DNA from: Pithys albifrons albifrons
Taxonomy: Eukaryota > Chordata > Aves > Passeriformes > Thamnophilidae
Length of the DNA: 64,000 nt
Direction of reading: 5' to 3'
NCBI RefSeq assembly: GCF_047495875.1
Contig: NC_092461.1
Location: 94,432,431-94,496,430 of the forward strand
Part shown: in pieces, positions 57,369 through 64,000 of the stretch
Layout: each line of letters starts with the position of its first letter
Position numbering within the stretch: the first letter of the stretch is position 1
Made by a program: the position numbers and the translations under genes
Notes under the pieces: generated by a model
Databases searched by the model: none
Told to the model about the DNA's origin: nothing
What the model saw: the letters and a program-made list of their open reading frames with translations, nothing else

Positions 57369-59116
57369 AGGACTCCAGTTCAAAGATTTAGTTATTTTCT
57401 GATGTGAAAGTACATAATGTTGAATTTAAAATCAAGTGTATAAGCCAGGATTGAATATATAAAGGAATCAGGAATTTAAAGTGGGGAATTTATGAACATA
57501 GATGTAAAGATTCTTGTTGGCTAGCTGAGGATGGAATTGTTGTGCATATTGATTAATTCTTTGTTGAATCAATCTTGACTGGTAACTGTAGTGATGCTGT
57601 CAGTTAAGTATTGATTATGCATATAATTATCAGACCTGTCTATATGTTATAGAAGGTGTTTTAAAATGTAGTATATATATTGAAATAAGGTAATAGGATA
57701 GTAGGACACTTAGGTAAAATTACATCTATGTTCAAATTGAAAAAAATTACAAATATTCATAAGATATATTTTTAATTTAGATGCCTTTACAGTTTTTAAT
57801 ATAATCTTCCTAGCACAATTTCCTGAAGCAAAAAAAGAAAATAAAAAAAAAAGAAACAAAAAGGAAACTAATTATAGTTGCTTCCTTGCTTCCTTGCAGC
57901 TTTTAAATTCTCTGAGGCACCTTTATGACCAATCATGATATCTCCTTATTTAAGAGTTAATGAGCCAAAAAGATGAAAGTTTTTTCAGTTCTTGTGTTTC
58001 TTCACTATTGGAATTGTTCCTGATCTTCAAGTATTCTAAAGGCCTGAATAAAACAAAATAAAGATTTCATTGATGCATTCTTGAAGCAATATTCATATTA
58101 GAGCTGATTGAATTATTACTAGTGAAAGTCCTTTATGTAGTTGCTTATGTGTGTGAATTATGTGGCAAAAAAAGCAAATAAAAAAATGAGTTACAGATTC
58201 AGATACTCCAAATCTTGAAAGTTATTTCCCATAAAACATATTTATATAGCTAATGTTTTAAAAGAAAACATAAATATGTACATTGTAATGTGACAACTAT
58301 TAGGTAACATTCCTGCTTCAGGAAAAGGTTATAAATTGAGATGTTTAGAGGTTGTATGACTCCTTTGTCTTCAGCTACTAGATAATGCTGCTACAGATAA
58401 TGTTAGACAAAATACCACTTAGATTGTTAGTTGAGAACTGGTAGAACTTTCCAAAAGATGTATTTTGTTGTCTTGTTACAAAGTTAAGTCACTCCTGACA
58501 CAGATATGGTGTTTGGAATCTGGAAATGAGGAAAAAAAATGAAAAAAACCACACCACGTTTGAAGCCCCTGAGGGAAACAATGTTGTGTGAGGTGGAAAG
58601 AGACAATTTCTTACTTACCCATTTTTCTTAATTTCTATTAAAGACAAGGTATGTTGTGGCCTGTATCTGTTGCCTTGCATGTCAATGTCTTTCTACATCA
58701 AAAAAATTCTTTTGCACTCTATCAGTCCAAATGGCACATCTATGACAAACCAAAAGAATGAAAGTAGCAGTGCTGAGCTAGAAACTGGGCTGTAGCCTCA
58801 AAGATTGTTTCAGGGTTGTACTAGAAGCAGAAGTAGAAATGTTTGGCATTTGCACAATAGTCTATTTTTATCCAAACTCTTCTACTTTTTGATCAGCCAA
58901 GGCACATGACTGTTCTTCTGGATATGCATAATCTTCTAAACATAGGATTTAATTTTGGAGCTTGCTCACAGATAAAATTAAGCAATATTGAGGAGATTTA
59001 AGCCCTGGTTAGGAGAAAAGTTGATTGAGAATAATATTTTTCATTTTGGGAGTCATAAAAAAATATAAAGGAATTTTGGAACAGGAACCAAGTGTGAAAA
59101 CAGACCAAATGATGTG

Positions 59117-59127
59117 CCCCCCCCCCC
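59117..59127. repeat. Poly-C run, 11 bases
   Basis: Uninterrupted C on the + strand. Confidence 0.95.
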
Positions 59128-60806
59128 AAATTTCTTCAAATGACTTTTTAACTTCCAGCTTCACATTCCTGTATTTCCCTCTACCCCATGAGCAGGAATG
59201 ATGTAAAAATAAATGATAACGGGATAAAGAATTCCAAGCTGCACCCTAAAGAAGAATTTCAGGCAGGAAATTTATCATACAGTACAGTACAGCACAGTTT
59301 GTAGCATTCCTTTAAATTATTCCTTCTCTCCTCCTAGTTCTTCAGGACAGTTCTTCAGGACAGTACCTTTGATCCTTATTTTTTCCTCCTCAGCAAGCAT
59401 TTACTACCTCACTGGTATTTTAAGTGACCTAGGCAGGTTTCTAGGCAAATATATCCTGTGCCTTAAATGGAACTTTTGTTCTGAGATTAAAAGTAAATGC
59501 CAAATCCCTGTGAACATCTTAAGTCCCATCATATTGCCTGCAATAACACATTGCAGCTTTTCTGGAGTAATTTTTTTCCTGATACGGATAACCAAATTTA
59601 TGATCTGACTTCAGTGAAATTTTCTTGAAATTTCCTGGGTTTTCTGTGAATCTCAAAATGATCATAAAATAAGAATTATGAGTCGTGATGCATAAAGATG
59701 TTATGCCTTTTGTAGGATTAAGAGACGTTTGCTTATATACATGACTAGGTGCTTTGCTTCCAATTGAGTATAAAAATAAGCATCTCACGAGACAGCAAAC
59801 ATGGGATTTTTTTTCTGCCTGCCATAAAAGAAACGTAATAAGTCTATTTGCATTTTGAAATCTACTGAGAGCAACGATGGATCATTAAGCTCTTGTCAAT
59901 TCCACCTGGTGGAGCGTGTAGAGGGAGTCCTTCAATATCACATTAGTGACACTTTCATTATCTGAAATTATTTGTGTATGCAGGCAAAACTATTCCTGTA
60001 ATATTCCTGTCTCTCTGTGTATTGTATATATGGAAGACTGATTTGCATTGTCATTCTTGGCTCTTTATGGTTCACTAAGGGTTGATGAACTCGTGTGTGA
60101 GCTGTGGACTTTAGTGAGCTTTTATTATTGCTTTGGTAATACTTAGTGTGTGAACAGGCAAGGATAATGAGAGCAGTTTCTCTATTCCATAAATTTCTGT
60201 ATATTTATGAGAGAATTGTAGTATGGCACAACAAGTATAAGGACTTCTATGTTCATGCTTTAAAACAAGTGACTGATATAAAAAATTAAATTAACTCAAA
60301 TAAGCACTGTATGCAAACTACTAGGAAGTTATACTAGTAGCAGGAAAACAATACATGTCCTGCTCTGTAGCTGTGTATACAAGGACCTATTTGGAGTTCC
60401 TGTTTTCAACATTTAATTTACAACTTACTGAATATACCAAAAAAAATTCTGGCTATTCCTATTTGTATTGATGTTACTAGCAAAGAAAACAAAAATCTTC
60501 TCCTATATTGCATGTTTTCAGTATTTTTATACTGTAGATTAAGAATTACTTTTCTAGTCTTAAGATATTTGTACTAGTGCTGTCTGTGATGCAGGACTTT
60601 AAATCATACCTGGCAGATATCAGCATGGGAATATACCAAAAAAAAACCCTTGAAAATCTGTCTTCCTGTTAAAAATAGCAAGTATGGACACAAAGGGATG
60701 GTTAAATGAAAAACTGTTGCATATTTGATAGTTTATTTTATGTTTTTTCTCTTCTCCAAAAAGAAACATCATCATGCCTTGTAAATCTAATTCTACCTCT
60801 TCCCCG

Positions 60807-60820
60807 CCCCCCCCCCCCCC
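60807..60820. repeat. Poly-C run, 14 bases
   Basis: Uninterrupted C, preceded by TCCCCG. Confidence 0.95.
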
Positions 60821-61979
60821 AAGCTTATTTTCAAAAGGGTAATTAAATATCTAAAAATCTTTGTTTACTTTGTTTCTAGTTCTTTTTATATTGTTGTGAC
60901 TGCAGCTATGTATGGAACCATACTATTCAGTTGGGTTTTGCTGTGCATTCTGGTGGCTTTTGCCTTTGCCTTCACTAGGACTAATCCCATAAGGAAATCT
61001 GCTTCAGCCATTTTTATAGTATTCAATCTTGTCTTATGGAAACTTTCAATATAGATTAATATTTGAAAGAAGAGAAAATATTTGCTGCTTGAAAAGAGAA
61101 GAAAAACAAGGAAACCAGAAGAAAGAAAACCAATGCCTTCAGAACTAAGCCTTGAACATGACTGTTTTTCAGTTAGCAAAACCAAGAGACAGTAGCTCAT
61201 GTTTTTTACCTGTGGTCTCCATGAGTCAACACTTTAATTCAAAATTAATTGCAAAAATAATATTAAAATTTTAAAGGTTGGCATGCCTGGTAAAATTGGC
61301 CTTCATTTTGTTGGAATTTAATACCAAGTCATAAAGATCTATCACTACAAAGAATTATTTTTTTTCTTTTCCCCTTCCTCAGTGTTGCATTAAAATTGTT
61401 TGTATTTAATGGACTTCTTCCAAAAACTTCATTTTGTCTTGTATTCTGTTTACACTTTCCTTGATCTTTAAAGTCTTCAGCTAGCTTTCTTTAACATGCT
61501 GGTGACTGAGTTAATGACTTTTTTTTTTCTTTTTGTCAGATGTACTTGAGTTTTGCATTTGTTGCTAATTAGAAATCAAATGAATCTCATTAAAGAGGTC
61601 TTGTAACCTTTTTCTACAATGAGAAAGGGCCAAGATTTCTCATCTGAAAAACTGTAGAACTGTCAGCACCCTAATGGGTTTGTCAATGTTATTAGAAGTA
61701 AATAATAAACATGGAAAATGACTTGACATGAACGACTGCAAAAGATCTACAATAAGCTTCAAAAAACAGATCAATATTTTTCCAAGAGAGCGACTATTTA
61801 TCAAAGGCACTAAAAGCTCTGGTGAGAACAGGAACATTTCCCTGTTCAATTAGCCTAGATCCCTTTCCAAAATTTGAAACAGAGAAATGATGGCAGATAC
61901 ACAGCATGAAACAAACATGATACATTTTGCTAAAGTGTGTTTTCGTATTCTCTTTCTAAGATATTGAAGACTATATACT

Positions 61980-63105
61980 TGGATTAGGTTTGTGTAGCAA
62001 GGTTTTGGTTGTGAAGGGGGGAGGCTCCAAGGGTGGCTTCTGTGAGCAGCTGTCAGAAGCTTCCCCAGGCTGACAGAGACAAAGCCAGACAGATCCAAGA
62101 CAAACCCACTGTTGGCCAAGCCTGAGTACATCAGACGCAGCGGTAGTGCCTCTGGGATAACAGATTTAAGTGTGAAAAAGTCTTGTGCAACAGGAACTGG
62201 GAGAGAGGAGTGAGAATATATGAGAGGAACAGCCTTGCAGACACCAAGGTCAGTTCAGAAGGAGGGGGAAGAGGTGCTCCAGGAACCAGAGGTGAGATTC
62301 CCCTGCAGCCTGTGGTGAAGGACATAGTGAGGCAGGGTGTGTCCTTCCAGCCCATGGAAGTCTGTGGTGGAGCACAGATCCATTGGCCTATGGAGGACAC
62401 CATGCTGGAGCAGGTGGATGTGTCTGAAGGAGATTTTGACCCTGTGGTAAACCTGCACTGGAGCAGGCTCCTGACAGGCCCCATCTCCCTGGAGAGAGAA
62501 GGTCACACTGGAATGCATTTTCTGGAAGCACTTGTGGCCTCACAGGGCACCCACGCTGGAGCAGCCTGTTTGTGAAGGACTGCACCCCATGGAAGGGACC
62601 CACACTAGATCAGTTTTTGAAGGAATGACAGCCCATGGGAAGGACTCAAATTGGGGAAGATCAGGAGGACTGTCTCCCACAGTAGGGACCCCACCCTGGA
62701 GAAGGGGAAGAATGTGAGGAGTCCTCTCCATGAGAAAGGAGTGTCAGAGACAACGTGTGATGGAGCGACTGCAACACTCATTCCTCATCTCACTGCACCA
62801 CTGTGATGGATGAAGTAGAAACTTTGGGAGTAAAGTCAGGGAAGAAGAGAGGGGTAGGGGGAAGGTATTTGAATGATTTGGTTTTATTTGTCATTGCCCT
62901 ACTCTGATTTCACTGTTAACAAATTAACCTAATTTCCAGAAATTGAACCTGTTTTGCCTGTGACGGTAATTGGTGAGTGATATCCCCTATCCTTATCTTG
63001 ACTCATGGGCCTTCTGCTATATTTTCCCTCCTCCATCCCCTTGAGGAGGGAAGTGATAGAACAGCTTTGATGTGCACCAGGCATCTAAGCAGGGTCAACT
63101 CACCA
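61980..63105 (+). mobile_element. Solo LTR, second copy of the 721-1751 ERVL-like family
   Basis: Begins TGGATTAGGTTTGTGTAGCA and ends ...GGGTCAACTCACCA, collinear with 721-1751 and better preserved in the middle. 62260-62700 holds the internal degenerate repeats ('ctggagcag', 'gaaggactgcaccccatgg', 'gaagggacccac'). The 3' part has 'cctgtgacggtaattggtga', also present in the first copy in decayed form. No matching 5-bp duplication was found at the ends as drawn, so either the ends are off by a few bases or the flanks have mutated. No retroviral genes are adjacent. Confidence 0.75.
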
Positions 63106-64000
63106 TGAGTGTAAATCAGTTATGTTATAAAAAACTATTCCATATTTTTTTGTCTGTGTCATTTTAATATGTGGTCTTGGCATGCAATTAAACTTGCATT
63201 TCTAATTTCTCAAGAAATTGCCTTTTCTTTGATATGATGACATAATTTTTATTTTATTCAGATATTTTCACACATTAGAATATGGTGAAAAACATTAATG
63301 CATATTCATTCATGTAGCAATAAGATTTGCAAATAAGACAAATAGGTGAAGTTTCTTCGCCCTGCCTCTTACAGTTAATAATATGTATCTTGATATTTTC
63401 AAACCATCTATCCTCATAAGGGGGCAAAAGCCTAAAAATAGCTGTTCTGTTTTCAGAGTTAGTTAATACACCCAGAACTTTTGGCAAAACCTGCTTCACA
63501 GCTTCAGTGGTTATACTGCAGATAACTTAAAACAAAACAAAACAAACCCTTTTCTTGCTAATGTCTTTGATCAAAGAAGAGATGACTGCAGACTTGGGTC
63601 TTACTATATATTAAGAAAAAGTGTGAATTTTTGGTATGTTGTTTTGAACATTTAAAGTGTTATATAATTGGTAAGACTAAAGTTATTGAGATGATACAGA
63701 ATTTAAAGGAAATTAACTACAAAGAAAGATCAAAGAACTCTGGTGATCTTTATATATTACGAGATCACTTAGTTGTGTTTTAAAAATTATACACATTCAG
63801 TATGCATGATATATAAATCATACATATATCTAATTAAAATTATAATGATTGCTTATAAACAAGACAAAACAAGGATGCTTTATTAGAAAAGTATTTCAGT
63901 TGTTTATAAGCTTTTAGAAGACTGACAAAATTTAATTGTTTGGAAGGAATTTGATGGCTAATTTTCTTCCTCAGGCTTGCTTTTTGGAAAGTTTCAGCAA
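63106..64000. other. AT-rich sequence, nothing recognised
   Basis: An (AAAAC)n tract lies at about 63530-63546. No gene or repeat family recognised. Confidence 0.45.

Larger units (their letters stand above)
57369..61979. other. AT-rich sequence, nothing recognised
   Basis: Contains C runs at 59117-59127 and 60807-60820, an A-rich tract at 57830-57868, and a small tandem duplication of GTTCTTCAGGACA at 59337-59362. No gene recognised. Confidence 0.45.

Noticed and set aside
721..63105. The two ERVL-like LTRs as ends of one provirus
   Set aside because: They are 61 kb apart with no retroviral genes near either, and the first has its own target duplication.

Overview
This window looks like avian nuclear DNA, most likely from a passerine. 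It is AT-rich and intergenic or intronic, and I recognise no host protein-coding exon or functional RNA gene. The lineage call rests on the repeats: CR1 LINEs, several solo LTRs of endogenous retroviruses, a short SINE with a tRNA-Ile-like head and a CR1-like tail (resembling TguSINE1), and an RTE-clade LINE resembling AviRTE. AviRTE is patchily distributed among birds. Finding it together with a TguSINE1-like element fits a suboscine passerine best, but that is inference.

Layout. 721-1751: solo LTR with 5-bp target duplication. 4184-4357: pyrimidine microsatellite. 5230-6480: old minus-strand CR1 with ORF1 esterase and endonuclease remnants. 9233-9935: minus-strand solo LTR carrying a tRNA-Ile-like SINE. 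13519-21838: three RTE copies, namely a 5'-truncated one, an internally deleted one with an inverted 5' part (twin priming), and a near-full-length one of about 3.9 kb. 27096-27460: composite SINE. 30610-32419: CR1 split by a solo LTR. 35540-36760: very old minus-strand LINE. 38155-39068: CR1 3' part. 39689-40314: solo LTR. 42756-43185: tandem repeat with a unit of about 147 bp. 45575-46330: ERV-like stretch. 48668-49208: second copy of the 9233-type LTR. 61980-63105: second copy of the 721-type LTR. The rest is AT-rich sequence with simple repeats.

How the parts relate. The RTE LINE and the composite SINE look like an autonomous/non-autonomous pair. The SINE joins four parts: a tRNA-derived head with A and B boxes, a partial 5S rRNA-derived segment, about 140 bp matching the RTE 5' UTR, and about 50 bp matching the RTE 3' end. 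It has a perfect 11-bp target-site duplication. This four-part SINE is the most notable object in the window. All coding regions seen belong to transposable elements, and all are broken or truncated.
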